Notes under the pieces: model-generated
Told to the model about the DNA's origin: nothing
The model's input: only the letters and a program-made list of their open reading frames with translations
The model's database searches: none
Assembly: GCF_900099785.1 (NCBI RefSeq)
Contig: NZ_FNDS01000004.1
Span: 62,001-126,000 of the forward strand
Source: Pseudomonas panipatensis
GTDB taxonomy: Bacteria > Pseudomonadota > Gammaproteobacteria > Pseudomonadales > Pseudomonadaceae
Direction of reading: 5' to 3'
DNA: 64,000 nucleotides
Program-made: the position numbers and the translations under genes
Shown here: positions 35,310-45,259 of the stretch, one piece after another
How the letters are laid out: each line of letters starts with the position of its first letter
How positions within the stretch are numbered: the stretch's first letter is position 1

Positions 35310-36032
35310 ATGACCGAGCCGATCCGCCTGTCCAAACGCCTTGCCGAACTCCTGCCCTGCTCCCGCCGCGAAGCCGAGCTGTACATCGAGGGCGGCTGGG
35401 TCACGGTGGATGGCCAACGTGTCGAGGAGGCGCATTTCCGCGTCGGCGATCAGCGCATCGAGCTGCTGCCCGGCGCCACGCCGGAGCCCATCCATCCGGT
35501 CACCCTGCTGCTGAACAAGCCCAGCGGCTACGGCAGCGGCAACGGCGCCAATTCCGCGCAGCAGTTGCTCACCGCCGAACACCACTGGCCCGGCGACACG
35601 GCCGGCATGCGCTTGCTGCGCAAGCATTTCGCCCACCAGCAATCCACCACGCCGCTGGAAACCGACGCCAGCGGCCTGATGGTCTTCACCCAGAGCCGCG
35701 GCGTGCTGCGCCGGCTGGTGGACGATGCCGCCAGCGTCGAGCATGAATATGTGGTGGAAGTCAGCGGCCAGCTCGACGCCAAGGGCCTCGCGCGACTCTG
35801 CCAAGGCCTGAGTTTCGAGGGCCAGGCACTGCCGCCCTTGAAGGTCAGTTGGCAGAGCGAAAACCGCCTGCGCTTCGCCGGCAAGCGTTTCCGTCCCGGG
35901 CAGATCGGCCACATGTGCCGCAGCGTCGGCCTGCAGGTTCTCTCGATCCGCCGCCTGCGCCTGGGCGGGGTGGCCATGGGCAAGCTCGAAGCGGGACAGT
36001 GGCGTTACCTGCTGCCGAACGAGCGCTTCTGA
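35310..36032 (+). CDS. Pseudouridine-synthase-family RNA-binding protein, RsuA/RluF-like, with substituted catalytic Asp
   Basis: 240 residues: an N-terminal S4 domain (residues 5-50, RLSKRLAELLPCSRREAELYI) and a pseudouridine-synthase fold with LLNKPSGYG and the RIRRL-like SIRRLRLGGV ending. In active enzymes the motif GRLDxxTxGL carries the catalytic Asp; here it reads TPLETDASGLMVF, so the Arg is Pro and the Asp is Glu. I recall relatives in other pseudomonads that also lack it. The protein may therefore bind rRNA without isomerising uridine, or use another residue. No operon. Confidence 0.82.
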   Translation: MTEPIRLSKRLAELLPCSRREAELYIEGGWVTVDGQRVEEAHFRVGDQRIELLPGATPEPIHPVTLLLNKPSGYGSGNGANSAQQLLTAEHHWPGDTAGMRLLRKHFAHQQSTTPLETDASGLMVFTQSRGVLRRLVDDAASVEHEYVVEVSGQLDAKGLARLCQGLSFEGQALPPLKVSWQSENRLRFAGKRFRPGQIGHMCRSVGLQVLSIRRLRLGGVAMGKLEAGQWRYLLPNERF

Positions 36033-36060
36033 GCCGAGCTGCCGAGGCGACCGCTCTGGC

Positions 36061-36079
36061 ATGGGGCTTTTCGCCCCAT
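36061..36079 (+). terminator. Short hairpin after the pseudouridine-synthase-like gene
   Basis: ATGGGGC pairs with GCCCCAT around TTTTC, starting 29 bp after the stop. No T-tract follows. The remaining space to 36249 shows no gene. Confidence 0.4.
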
Positions 36080-36249
36080 CAACGGCGTCGATAGTCACCA
36101 GCAGGGAGATTCAATTCCCATTGCCGCGCGGCGGCGTATGGTTGCCCCAGGCCTCACTTCCCCCCTGTCGAGGCCGCGAGGCAGCCTGCGCGTGCACACC
36201 ACCGGACCGCCCCGAACCCTGGACGAGGCTGGCACTGGAGGATCGGATC

Positions 36250-36435
36250 ATGCAGGCCGCGCTGGACTTTCTACTGATCATTGGCTCCCTGGCGGAGTTG
36301 CTGCTTTACGTGGTGCTGGGCGCCATCGGCCTGGCCGGCACCTTGCTGCTGAGCGTGATCGCCGTGCTGGCAATGCGCTCCCCCGGCGAGCCGATCCGCA
36401 TCGACCCGCCGCCGCGCCGTAGCCTGCGCCGCTGA
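36250..36435 (+). CDS. Small single-pass or two-pass membrane protein
   Basis: 61 residues, ATG at 36250 with GGAGG upstream. A long hydrophobic stretch covers residues 6-43 (DFLLIIGSLAELLLYVVLG and LLLSVIAVLAM), enough for two helices, and the C-terminal tail is proline- and arginine-rich. Function unknown. Convergent with the antiporter gene. Confidence 0.6.
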   Translation: MQAALDFLLIIGSLAELLLYVVLGAIGLAGTLLLSVIAVLAMRSPGEPIRIDPPPRRSLRR

Positions 36436-36479
36436 CGCCAAACGCCCGAGGCGCACGGCGGCAGTCCACGGCATCGGCC

Positions 36480-38333
36480 TCAACCCTTGGCCGGCGGCGG
36501 CTCTGCACCGGGCTCGGGGTGAACCACCTCCAGGCCGTGCTTCTCCAGCAAGTCCCCCTCGAACAGCGTCTCCAGTTCACGCCGCGCCTCGCGGGCCGTC
36601 TGGATCACCGCCTTGGCATCGTCGTAGACGGCGTACTGCGCCGTCAGCACATCCTCGTCATGTCGGCGGAAGCGACGAATGCGTGCCGCCGCCTGCTCTT
36701 CGGACAAGCCCATGCCGATGAGGATCAGCCGGCTCATTTCCAGGCTGGCGTGGAACAGCTCGCGGACCGGGCTGGCGCCGGCGTCGAGCAGGTGATAGAC
36801 GTGCTGGCGGTTACGCGCCCGGGCGATGATCTTCAGGTGCGGATAGAGCTTGCGCACCAGGCGCGCGGTTTCGATGTTGGTCTTCGGGTCATCGGTGGCG
36901 ATGATGAAGAACTCGGCCTTGTCCACCTGCGCCGCGCGGAGGATTTCCGGGCGCAGCGGATCGCCATAGAAGATCGGGATGGTGCCGTAGCTGCGGCTCA
37001 GCTCGATGGTGTCCACCGAGGTGTCCAGGGCGATGAAAGGCACGCGCTGGGCGCGCATTACCCGCGCGATCACCTGGCCCATGCGGCCCATGCCGGCGAT
37101 CACCACCCGCGGCGTGTCGCCATCGATGCGCCGGTACTCCTCCGGCGGCTCGCGCGGAATCTGCGGACGCGGCTTGACCAGGTACGCCACCAGCAGCACC
37201 AGCAACGGCGTCAACGCCATGGACAGGGTGATGGTCAGCACCAGCAGGCTATGCAGGCCGGCATCCAGCAGACCTTCGGCGCGCGCCAGCTTGAACACCA
37301 CGAAGGCGAATTCGCCGCCCGCCGCCAGGATGATGCTCAGGCGCAGCGCCGAAAAGGTATCCAGGCCGCCCGTCAGGCGCCCGAGCAGGTACAGCAGCGG
37401 CAGCTTGATGGCGATCAGCAGCAGGGTCAGGCCGAGCACTGCGAGCGGTGAACTGAGCAACAGACTGAGGTCGGCGCTCATGCCCACGCTGATGAAAAAC
37501 AAGCCCAGCAACAGGCCCTTGAACGGCTCGATCTGCGCTTCCAGTTCGTGGCGGTACTCCGAGTCGGCCAGCAGCAGGCCGGCGAGGAAGGCGCCCAGGC
37601 CCATGGACACGCCGGCCTGTTCCATCAGCCAGGCGGTGCCCACCACCACCAGCAGCGCGGTGGCGGTGGACAGGTCGGCCATGCCGGTCTTGGCCACATG
37701 ACGGAACACCGGACGCAGCAGGTAGCGTCCGCCGATCACCACCACGGCGATACTGCCCACCACCTCCAGGGCATGGCGCCAGTCGCCGCCCGGCACCGTC
37801 TCGTCGGCGCGCGCGCCGAGCAGCGAGACCATGGCGATCAGCGGGATGGCGGCGATGTCCTGGAACAGCAGGATGGCGAAGGCCAGGCGCCCGTGGGGGC
37901 TGGACAGCTCCTTGCGCTCGGCGAGGATCTGCAGGCCGAAGGCGGTGGATGACAGCGCCAGGCCGCCGCCCAGCACCACCGAAGTATTCAGCGGCAGTTC
38001 GAAGCCCAGGTGCGCCGTCGCGCCAATCACCAGCGCGGTGAGCAGCACCTGCGCCAGGCCGATGCCGAACACCGCCTTGCGCATGACCCACAAGCGCTTG
38101 GGCGACAGCTCCAGGCCGATGATGAACAGCAGCAGCACCACGCCCAGCTCGGAAAGGCTGGCGACGCTCTCAGGGTCGGCGATCAGGCGCAGCAGCGACG
38201 GACCGATGAGCACGCCGGCCAGCAGGTAGCCGAGCACCGCGCCCAGTTGCAGGCGCTTGGCCAGCGGCACCATGAAGACCGCGGCGATGAGGAAGACCAC
38301 CGCCGATTGCAGATAGTTGGAACCATGCTCCAT
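36480..38333 (-). CDS. CPA2 cation:proton antiporter with RCK domain (KefB/KefC-like)
   Basis: 617 residues. The first about 390 residues are a twelve-helix antiporter domain with LGVVLLLFIIGLELSP, STAFGLQILAERKE and LFFISVGMSADLS; an RCK/TrkA-N nucleotide-binding domain follows (VVIAGMGRMGQVIARVM, then IPIFYGDPLRPEIL and FFIIATDDPKTNIETA). Such systems exchange K+ or Na+ for H+ and may be gated by glutathione adducts or nucleotides. No ancillary KefF/KefG gene lies nearby, so the specific Kef label is not firm. Confidence 0.9.
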   Translation of the reverse strand: MEHGSNYLQSAVVFLIAAVFMVPLAKRLQLGAVLGYLLAGVLIGPSLLRLIADPESVASLSELGVVLLLFIIGLELSPKRLWVMRKAVFGIGLAQVLLTALVIGATAHLGFELPLNTSVVLGGGLALSSTAFGLQILAERKELSSPHGRLAFAILLFQDIAAIPLIAMVSLLGARADETVPGGDWRHALEVVGSIAVVVIGGRYLLRPVFRHVAKTGMADLSTATALLVVVGTAWLMEQAGVSMGLGAFLAGLLLADSEYRHELEAQIEPFKGLLLGLFFISVGMSADLSLLLSSPLAVLGLTLLLIAIKLPLLYLLGRLTGGLDTFSALRLSIILAAGGEFAFVVFKLARAEGLLDAGLHSLLVLTITLSMALTPLLVLLVAYLVKPRPQIPREPPEEYRRIDGDTPRVVIAGMGRMGQVIARVMRAQRVPFIALDTSVDTIELSRSYGTIPIFYGDPLRPEILRAAQVDKAEFFIIATDDPKTNIETARLVRKLYPHLKIIARARNRQHVYHLLDAGASPVRELFHASLEMSRLILIGMGLSEEQAAARIRRFRRHDEDVLTAQYAVYDDAKAVIQTAREARRELETLFEGDLLEKHGLEVVHPEPGAEPPPAKG

Positions 38334-38405
38334 GCCAGAACTCTCCAGGGGCAGGACGAGGGGCGCGGCGCCAGCGCCGTTCCCCGGATGAATCGGTGGC
38401 CTGGG

Positions 38406-39122
38406 TCAGGCCGGCAATTGCAACCCGTGGCTGGCGAGGTGGCGCTGGAAGTGGCCGGCCAGGGCATCGAGCTGCTGCCAGGGCTGAGGCAGGTGCTCCT
38501 CCAGGGCCACATGGCTGCTCGCGCGGCAGACGGCCGGCAGGTCGCAGGCACGGTAGAAGGCATTGACCACCTCGACCATGGCGTCGCGCTGGTTCTCCAT
38601 GAGGATCGCGCCGTGGGCGAGGACCACGTAACGGCCATCGCTATGCCGGCGACGCCAGCGCTGGGCGGTGCCGACCAGCTTGCGGCCGGCGATATTGACG
38701 TTGTAGCGGCCGTCGCAGAAGGCGCCGTCCACCTCCCCCAGCCCAGCGTCCAGACCGAACGCTTCGAGCCAGTCGCAGAGTGGCTGGCAAAGGCGCTGAT
38801 AGGCGGTGTCGATGCGCGTCTGCTCGTTGTCGTCGAGGGGCACCGCGTAGCACAGCGCCACGTTGAGCACTGCGGGCGACTGCGGCACCGGCTCGCCGCC
38901 GGTGTCGCGCAGGGCGATGGGCCAGCCAAGCGCACGGCAGTCCGCCTCGGCGACGGCGAATCCCGGCAGGCGGCTGAGCCGACGCGGCATCACCAGGGCC
39001 GGCTGCAGCGGCCGCCAGAACAACAGGCCGGCTTCCTCCTGGCCAGAGAACACGCGCTCCAGGGCAGCCCGTTCGGCATCCAGGCCCGCCTCGGCCGACA
39101 ACCACTGAAATTTCTCACGCAT
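38406..39122 (-). CDS. Lipoate-protein ligase A-like protein
   Basis: 238 residues with the BPL/LplA/LipB fold: LLFWRPLQPALVMPRR near 35, ALRDTGGEPVPQSP and then the NIAGRKLVGTAQRWRR segment with the lysine that binds the acyl-adenylate, plus HGAILMEN. LplA-type proteins transfer lipoyl or octanoyl to enzyme subunits. The typical RRxSGGG motif is altered to LRDTGGEP, as in several divergent relatives, so substrate is unsure. AAGGAG precedes the ATG. The antiporter gene follows after 72 bp. Confidence 0.82.
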   Translation of the reverse strand: MREKFQWLSAEAGLDAERAALERVFSGQEEAGLLFWRPLQPALVMPRRLSRLPGFAVAEADCRALGWPIALRDTGGEPVPQSPAVLNVALCYAVPLDDNEQTRIDTAYQRLCQPLCDWLEAFGLDAGLGEVDGAFCDGRYNVNIAGRKLVGTAQRWRRRHSDGRYVVLAHGAILMENQRDAMVEVVNAFYRACDLPAVCRASSHVALEEHLPQPWQQLDALAGHFQRHLASHGLQLPA

Positions 39123-39287
39123 GTTCGATCTCCTTTACCGCAAGGTAGCGAACTATGCCCAGCGCAGCCGCCGAGCCGCAAGCGCGACAGTAGCCGGCAG
39201 CGTGGACGCATCGGGGCCGCGCCTGCCCCTGGCGCGCCGCGGAATGGATAGGAAAGCACCGACAGAACTGACTATGCTGGTAGCCGG

Positions 39288-40514
39288 ATGCCATCGTGCA
39301 GAGGATTGGCCAGAGTGTCCCCGCCGCTATCACACGCCCTTCGCCCACTGTTCAAGGTCAGTCCCTGGCTGGCGCGCGCCATCGCCAACGACAACCTGCG
39401 GCGGCTGCTCTGGCTGGGCATACTGATCGTGCCCTTCGTCCTCGCGCAGATGCTCGCCTTCTGGCTCAACCTGCAGGGCACCCGCCCGGAATTCAGCGCC
39501 TGGCGCATGGAGATCATCCGCACCCATGCCCTGGCCGGCCTGTCGCTGGTGAGCCTCGGCCTGCTGGCGCGCGCGGCGATGCGGGGCAAACTGGCGGCGC
39601 CGCTCTGGTACTGCGAACTGTTGAGCAACGCTGGCGGCGCCATCCTGCTGGCCTTCGGGTTGACTCTCAGCTGTTACCACCAGCAGGTCACCAGCAGCAT
39701 CACGCCCTTTCTCATGGGCTCGGTGGCCGCCGCGCTGATCGTGCTGCTGCGCCCGGTGTGCGCCCTGGCCCTCTACGGCATCGCCCTGGTGGCGTTCGAG
39801 GTGGCCATGGACAGCGCCCAGGCCGATCCGCAACTGCGCCTGTCCAACCAGGTGGGCGGCCTGACCGCCTGCGGCATCGGCCTGATGCTGTCGCTGATTC
39901 TCTGGTTCAGCCAATTGCGCAACCTGCGCCAGCGGCGGCGCCTGCAACGACAACGCGAGGAGTTAGAGGCAAAGAACCGCCAACTGGAATACCTCGCCGG
40001 CCACGATCCCTTGACCGGGTTATTCAATCGCCGCCACTTCGACCAGGTGGTGACCCAGGAACTGGCGCGCTGCACCCGCCAGCCGGCGCCCCTGAGCCTG
40101 CTGATGATCGATCTCGACCATTTCAAGTTCATCAACGACCGCTACGGCCATCCACTGGGCGACGAGGTGATCCGCCACGCCGCCAATCAATTGCGCAAGC
40201 ACACCCGCAGCAGTGACAGCGTGGCGCGGGTCGGCGGCGAGGAATTCCTCCTGCTGCTGCCAGATACCGACGAGCAGCAGGCACGCAGCATCGCCGAAAA
40301 GCTGCGCACACTGCTGGAGAGTACCCCGCTGCCGATGAAGGACGGCCTGCTCTATCTCACCGCCAGCTTCGGCATCGCCAGCCTTGGCCGAGGCGTCACC
40401 AGTACCTACGAGCGCCTCTACAGCACCGCCGACCAGGCCATGTACCGGGCCAAGGCGAGCGGCCGCAACCGCGTCGAGGTGCTCGACGCGGCGCCCTGCG
40501 GCACGCTGGAGTGA
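39288..40514 (+). CDS. Membrane diguanylate cyclase (GGDEF)
   Basis: 408 residues from the ATG at 39288; a GTG at 39315 with AGAGG before it is an alternative start. Six TM helices cover residues 38-215, then a coiled coil (RQRRRLQRQREELEAKN) joins to a GGDEF domain with the active motif GGEEF and an RSSD inhibitory site five residues before it. The protein should make c-di-GMP from GTP under product inhibition. The sensor part resembles no named domain. The signal is unknown. It is divergent from the LplA-like gene. Confidence 0.92.
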   Translation: MPSCRGLARVSPPLSHALRPLFKVSPWLARAIANDNLRRLLWLGILIVPFVLAQMLAFWLNLQGTRPEFSAWRMEIIRTHALAGLSLVSLGLLARAAMRGKLAAPLWYCELLSNAGGAILLAFGLTLSCYHQQVTSSITPFLMGSVAAALIVLLRPVCALALYGIALVAFEVAMDSAQADPQLRLSNQVGGLTACGIGLMLSLILWFSQLRNLRQRRRLQRQREELEAKNRQLEYLAGHDPLTGLFNRRHFDQVVTQELARCTRQPAPLSLLMIDLDHFKFINDRYGHPLGDEVIRHAANQLRKHTRSSDSVARVGGEEFLLLLPDTDEQQARSIAEKLRTLLESTPLPMKDGLLYLTASFGIASLGRGVTSTYERLYSTADQAMYRAKASGRNRVEVLDAAPCGTLE

Positions 40515-40624
40515 CAGGCTCTCCAGCCGACGGCGGATCGCCTCGGGCTATCCTGCGGCCGCGATCGAGCGCGCCTGGCGGCGTCGCTGCGCGGCGATCG
40601 AGGGCATGGGCCGGCGGTCCGCGC

Positions 40625-41038
40625 TCATTGCGCGTAACGGCGATTCAGGCCGGGCGGCACACCACTGGCATCGGTGGCGGTCCAGGGACCGTTCGGGCTG
40701 ACGCCCCAGTACCAGCCATCGGCCCAGTGATAGTAGGTGCGCTGGCGGTAATAGAGGTCTTTCTGGCCCTGGATCACATAGACGCCGAGGCTGGCATCCC
40801 AGCGCCCGGTGCCGCCCGGCGGCGGAGCGAACTGAGTGTGGCTGCGGGACTTGGCGGAAGAACCGGAAGGGCTCGGCGTGATGGCGGTGCGCGGCGCCGG
40901 CTTGTTCGGCTGACGCGTGGCGCCGGCGCTATTACCGCCCGACTGGCTGCCGGGCGGCGGCGATTCCGGTTGCGGTTGCTGGGCCACGCAACCACCCAGG
41001 GCGAGCAGCGCGGCAAGCGCTAGGATTCTGCCTTTCAC
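40625..41038 (-). CDS. Lipoprotein with Tyr/Trp-rich C-terminus
   Basis: 137 residues from a GTG at 41038, preceded by GGAGG. The lipobox LGGC marks Cys17. A Pro/Ser/Gln-rich linker (20-75) leads to RWDASLGVYVIQG and YYRQRTYYHWADGWYWG, a pattern seen in small envelope proteins with the YXWXXGXW motif. It follows ccmI by only a few bases' distance (26 bp) in the same direction and may be in the ccm transcript. Role unknown. Confidence 0.72.
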   Translation of the reverse strand: MKGRILALAALLALGGCVAQQPQPESPPPGSQSGGNSAGATRQPNKPAPRTAITPSPSGSSAKSRSHTQFAPPPGGTGRWDASLGVYVIQGQKDLYYRQRTYYHWADGWYWGVSPNGPWTATDASGVPPGLNRRYAQ

Positions 41039-41063
41039 GGGCGTGCCTCCTGATGTTCGTCGG

Positions 41064-42272
41064 TCAATGCTGGTCGGGGCTGTCGATGGTCACTGCCTGA
41101 TCGCCCGCGCCGGAGGTAGACAACGCCTGGCTGCGTCCGATCCATTCGCCATTGATGGCATTGCCGGCGCGGGAAACCCGGGCGACCAGTTGCACCTGCG
41201 GGAAGTTGGACAGCTTCAGTTGCGGCATCATGGCGTCGGCGTCGCTCAGGGTCACTTCGCTGGGCAGGTCGGCGACGGTCAGGCGCTTCACCGCCAAGGG
41301 CATGGGCGGACCGCTCACCGCGCGAGCGAAGACGAAGACGCTGTCGCCAGGCTGGACCTGCCCCTTCACCGCATCACTGATGCTCACCTTGACCTTCAGG
41401 CTGACGCCCTGGGTGGCCACGGCCGGCGGACTGGCCGGCAGGCTTTCGCCACGCTCGGCGAGACGCTGGCGGGCGCGTTCGATGCCGCTCTGGATGGCCG
41501 CGCGCGACGGATCGTCGGCCGGCAGCACCGCCACCAGGCGCTCCCAATAACCGACCGCGTCGGCGTAGTGGTTGTCCTCGAAGGAGGCGATGCCGAGCAG
41601 GCCGAGGGTGGTGACTTCCTGTGGATTGCGCTGCAGGGCTTCGTCAGCCATGGCCTTGGTCGCGGCGGTCATCTTCTTGCCACCGGAGAAATACAGGGCC
41701 TGGGCCCACTGGCCAAGTACCTCGGGCTGGCGCCCGCTGAGGCTGGCGGCGCGCTCGAAAGCGGCGGCGGCGTCGGCGAAGCGTTCCTGGGTCATGTAGG
41801 CGCGGCCGAGGAAATACCAGCCTTCGGCGGAGTCCGGCTGGACCTTGACCGCCTTCTCCAGGCGCGCGGTCATCTCATCCATGGAGTGCAACGGCTGGGC
41901 GAATTCGCGAGCCAGCTCCAGCTTGTCGCTGGCGCCCCAGTACAGGTACAGCCCCAGCCCCAGCAACGGCAGCAGCAGCGCGGCCAGCAAGGGCACGGCG
42001 CGGCCCAGGCGCGAACGCCGCTCGCCATCACCCTCGGTGTCGGCCAGCAGCTCGCGCCCGGCCTCGGTACGCCCGGCTTGCAGCTGGGCATCGTCGAGGG
42101 TTCCGGCGGCGTGCTGCGCGGAGAGTTCGGCGAGGCGCTCCTGGTACAGGGCGACGTTGAGTGCGGTGCGATCTTCTTCGGTCTGCGCGCGACGGCCACG
42201 CAGCAGCGGAATCAGCAGGAAAGCCATGGCCACCAGCAACAGCAGGCCGGCAGCGAGCCAGAAATCGATCAT
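41064..42272 (-). CDS. ccmI: Cytochrome c maturation protein CcmI
   Basis: 402 residues. Two TM helices (about 4-24 and 93-113) flank a cytoplasmic loop with a leucine-zipper-like [17 protein letters not shown] stretch; TPR repeats follow in the periplasm (130-280, [22 protein letters not shown]) and a C-terminal beta domain. CcmI holds apocytochrome c for the heme ligation complex CcmF/H. Its ATG overlaps the ccmH stop. Last ccm gene of the operon. Confidence 0.93.
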   Translation of the reverse strand: MIDFWLAAGLLLLVAMAFLLIPLLRGRRAQTEEDRTALNVALYQERLAELSAQHAAGTLDDAQLQAGRTEAGRELLADTEGDGERRSRLGRAVPLLAALLLPLLGLGLYLYWGASDKLELAREFAQPLHSMDEMTARLEKAVKVQPDSAEGWYFLGRAYMTQERFADAAAAFERAASLSGRQPEVLGQWAQALYFSGGKKMTAATKAMADEALQRNPQEVTTLGLLGIASFEDNHYADAVGYWERLVAVLPADDPSRAAIQSGIERARQRLAERGESLPASPPAVATQGVSLKVKVSISDAVKGQVQPGDSVFVFARAVSGPPMPLAVKRLTVADLPSEVTLSDADAMMPQLKLSNFPQVQLVARVSRAGNAINGEWIGRSQALSTSGAGDQAVTIDSPDQH

Positions 42273-42739
42273 TTGTCTTGGTTATCCAGCAATTGGTCGA
42301 GACGTGCCTGTTCTTCGGCGGACAGCGTGGCGGCGGCGCCGGAGGCCGGCCGACGGCGGCGGGCGACCAGGACAGCGACGACGATCACGCCGAGCAGCAG
42401 CGCCCCCGCGGGGCCGAACCAGAGCAGCCAGGTGCGCTCATTGACCGGCGGTTTGTAGAGCACGAAGTCGCCGTAGCGAGCGACCATGTAGTCGACGATC
42501 TGGGCATCGCTCTTGCCCTGCTTCAGCTGCTCGTAGATCTGCTTGCGCAGGTCGGCAGCGATGGGCGCGTTGGAGTCGGCGATATCCTGGTTCTGGCACT
42601 TCGGGCAACGCAGCTCGGTGGTCAGGTCGCGGAAGCGCTGACGCTCGCCTTCGTTGGGAAATTCATAGGTATCGATGGCGGCGCGGGCTACCCCGCACAA
42701 CGCCAGCCCCAGCAGGGCAACGGCCAGCAGTCGCTTCAT
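42269..42739 (-). CDS. ccmH: Cytochrome c maturation thiol protein CcmH
   Basis: 156 residues. A signal/anchor (1-20), the redox motif [17 protein letters not shown] near residues 43-59, and a C-terminal TM helix (about 104-125, [20 protein letters not shown]). The cysteines reduce apocytochrome c before heme attachment. It overlaps ccmG by four bases at 42736-42739 and ccmI downstream. The short form without a fused CycH part is normal when ccmI is separate. Confidence 0.95.
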   Translation of the reverse strand: MKRLLAVALLGLALCGVARAAIDTYEFPNEGERQRFRDLTTELRCPKCQNQDIADSNAPIAADLRKQIYEQLKQGKSDAQIVDYMVARYGDFVLYKPPVNERTWLLWFGPAGALLLGVIVVAVLVARRRRPASGAAATLSAEEQARLDQLLDNQDK

Positions 42740-43278
42740 TTGCCCGTCGCCTCGTCGACCAGTTTCTGGTAGATCGGCGCCAGTTGCTCGCGCCAGACCT
42801 TCTCGTCGACCGCACCGACCAGCTTGTGGCGAATGATGCCGTCCTTGTCGATGAGGTAGGTTTCCGGTGCGCCATAGACGCCCAGGTCCAGGCCGAGGCT
42901 GCCCTGGGCATCGCTGATGTTCAACTGGTAGGGATTGTGCAGCTCCTGCAGCCATTTCTGCGCAGCGGCGTTGTCGTCCTTGTAGTTGATGCCGACGATC
43001 AGCACGCCCTGCTGGGCCAACTGGTTCAGCACCGGGTGCTCGAATCGGCAGGTCGGGCACCAGGTGCCCCAGACGTTGACCAACGCCGGCCGGCCCTTGA
43101 GGTCGGCCTGGGTATAGGTTTTCTGCGGGTCCAGCACGCCAGGCAGGGAGAACGCCGGGAAGGGCTTGTCGATCAGCGCCGAGGGCAGCTCGCTGGGGTC
43201 CAGCCAGAGCCCGCGGAAGAGGAATACCGCAACGACCAGGAAGATCGCCAGCGGCAACAGCAGGATCGCACGCTTCAC
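42736..43278 (-). CDS. ccmG: Thiol:disulfide interchange protein CcmG/DsbE
   Basis: 180 residues from a GTG at 43278, two bases after the ccmF stop and eight after GGGAG. An N-terminal anchor (5-25) is followed by a thioredoxin fold with the active site WGTWCPTCRFEHP near 76-88. It passes reducing power to CcmH. The GTG start and its position in the operon suggest translation coupled to ccmF. Confidence 0.95.
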   Translation of the reverse strand: MKRAILLLPLAIFLVVAVFLFRGLWLDPSELPSALIDKPFPAFSLPGVLDPQKTYTQADLKGRPALVNVWGTWCPTCRFEHPVLNQLAQQGVLIVGINYKDDNAAAQKWLQELHNPYQLNISDAQGSLGLDLGVYGAPETYLIDKDGIIRHKLVGAVDEKVWREQLAPIYQKLVDEATGK

Positions 43279-43280
43279 AC

Positions 43281-45257
43281 TCAGGCTCCCTGTCCGGCAG
43301 CGAGACCCAATGCCTCGCGCACCCTGGTCTTCACTTTCACCCGGTAGCGCCGGTCGAGCGCCGCCAGCACGCCACCGAGGGCGGTCAGCAGGCCACCCAG
43401 CCAGATGAAGCGGACGAACGGCTTGATGTGCAGGCGCACGGCCCAGGCACCGTTGTCCAGCGGCTCGCCGAGGGCGACATAGAGGTCGCGGGTCAGGCTG
43501 CCGTGGATACCGGCTTCGGTCATCATCGAACGCTGCACGCTGTACAGGCGCTTCTCCGGGTGCAGCACGGCCACTTCATCGCCGTCGCGCGTCACGCGAA
43601 TGGTGCCCTTGTCCGAGGTGAAGTTCGGTCCTACGACGTGCCGGGTACCCTCGAAGCGGAACTGGTAGCCGGCCAGCTCGACGCTATCGCCCGGCGCCAT
43701 GCGCAGGTCGCGCTGGGCGCTGAACTGGCTGGTCAGCACCACGCCGATGGCGCACACGGCGATGCCCAGGTGGGCGACCTGCATGCCCCAGTAGCTGCGG
43801 TTGAGGCTGGCGGCGCCGGCGATCAGGCCCTTGTGCCGCACCTTGTCGAGGAAATCGCGGGCACCCGCGAGCACGACCCAGGCGGCCAGCAGGAACACCG
43901 CCAGCACCTGCCAGTGCAGATCGCCATAGAAGAAGGTGGCGAGGCCGCCGAGCACGACGGTACCGATCAGCACCGGGGTGAGCATGCGCAGCAGCCACTG
44001 GCCGGGCGTGTCTTTCCAGCGCACCAGCACGCCGACCGCCAGCGCCAGCATCAGTACCGCCATCAGCGGCACGAACAGCGCATTGAAGTACGGCGGGCCG
44101 ACCGACAGCTTGGCGCCGCTGATGGCATCCAGCACCAGCGGGTAGAGGGTGCCGAGGAGAATCATCGCCGCGGTCACCACCAGCACCAGGTTGTTCAGCA
44201 GCAGCAGGGTTTCCCGCGACCACAGGGCGAATCCGACCTGGCTCTTGACCACCGGCGCGCGCAGGGCGAACAGGGTCAGCGAGCCACCGACCACGACCAG
44301 CAGGAAGGCCAGGATGAACACCCCGCGCGCCGGATCGGAGGCGAACGCGTGTACCGAGGTCAGTACCCCGGAACGAACCAGGAAGGTGCCCAGCAGGCTG
44401 AGAGAGAAGGCGGCGATGGCCAGCAATACCGTCCAGCTCTTGAACACCCCGCGCTTCTCGGTCACCGCCAGCGAATGGAGCAGCGCGGTGCCGACCAGCC
44501 AGGGCATGAAGGAGGCATTCTCCACCGGGTCCCAGAACCACCAGCCACCCCAGCCCAACTCGTAGTAGGCCCACCAGGAGCCGAGCACGATGCCGAAGCC
44601 GAGGAAGGTCCAGGCGACCAGGGTCCAGGGCCGCGACCAGCGCGCCCAGGCAGCGTCCAGGCGCCCGCCGAGCAGCGCGGCGATGGCGAAGGCGAAGGCC
44701 ACCGAGAAGCCGACGTAGCCCATGTAGAGCATCGGCGGGTGCATGATCAGGCCGGGGTCTTGCAGCAGCGGGTTGAGGTCGTTGCCATCGGCCGGCGACT
44801 GCGGCAGCAGGCGCTTGAACGGGTTGGAGGTGATGATCAGGAACGACAGGAAGCCGGTGCTGATCAAGCCCATCACCGCCAGCACACGGGCCAGCATGGG
44901 CTCCGGCAACTGCCGCGAGAAAATCGATACCGCGAAGGTCCAGCCGCCGAGGATCAGCGCCCAGAGCAGCAGCGAGCCCTCGTGGGCGCCCCACACGGCG
45001 CTGAACTTGTAGTACCAGGGCAGCGCGCTGTTGGAGTTGCTGGCCACATAGGCCACGGAGAAATCGTCGTGGAGGAAGGCCCAGGTCAGGCAGGCGAAGG
45101 CGAACGCGAGGAAAGTGAACTGCGCCCAGGCCGCCGGACGCGCCAGACTCATCCACTGGCGATCGCCGCGCCAGGCACCGACCAGCGGGAAGAAGGACAT
45201 GACCAGCGCCATGCACAGGGCGAGGATCAGCGCGAGGTGGCCGAGTTCAGGGATCAT
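43281..45257 (-). CDS. ccmF: Heme lyase subunit CcmF
   Basis: 658 residues, about fifteen TM helices. The WWD motif WGGWWFWDPVENASFMPWL lies near residues 230-250, flanked by conserved heme-ligand histidines (for example in HPPMLYMGYVG and LLHSLAVTEKRG). CcmF takes heme from holo-CcmE and ligates it to cytochrome c. It lies between ccmE (three bases away) and ccmG. Confidence 0.97.
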   Translation of the reverse strand: MIPELGHLALILALCMALVMSFFPLVGAWRGDRQWMSLARPAAWAQFTFLAFAFACLTWAFLHDDFSVAYVASNSNSALPWYYKFSAVWGAHEGSLLLWALILGGWTFAVSIFSRQLPEPMLARVLAVMGLISTGFLSFLIITSNPFKRLLPQSPADGNDLNPLLQDPGLIMHPPMLYMGYVGFSVAFAFAIAALLGGRLDAAWARWSRPWTLVAWTFLGFGIVLGSWWAYYELGWGGWWFWDPVENASFMPWLVGTALLHSLAVTEKRGVFKSWTVLLAIAAFSLSLLGTFLVRSGVLTSVHAFASDPARGVFILAFLLVVVGGSLTLFALRAPVVKSQVGFALWSRETLLLLNNLVLVVTAAMILLGTLYPLVLDAISGAKLSVGPPYFNALFVPLMAVLMLALAVGVLVRWKDTPGQWLLRMLTPVLIGTVVLGGLATFFYGDLHWQVLAVFLLAAWVVLAGARDFLDKVRHKGLIAGAASLNRSYWGMQVAHLGIAVCAIGVVLTSQFSAQRDLRMAPGDSVELAGYQFRFEGTRHVVGPNFTSDKGTIRVTRDGDEVAVLHPEKRLYSVQRSMMTEAGIHGSLTRDLYVALGEPLDNGAWAVRLHIKPFVRFIWLGGLLTALGGVLAALDRRYRVKVKTRVREALGLAAGQGA

Positions 45258-45259
45258 CG

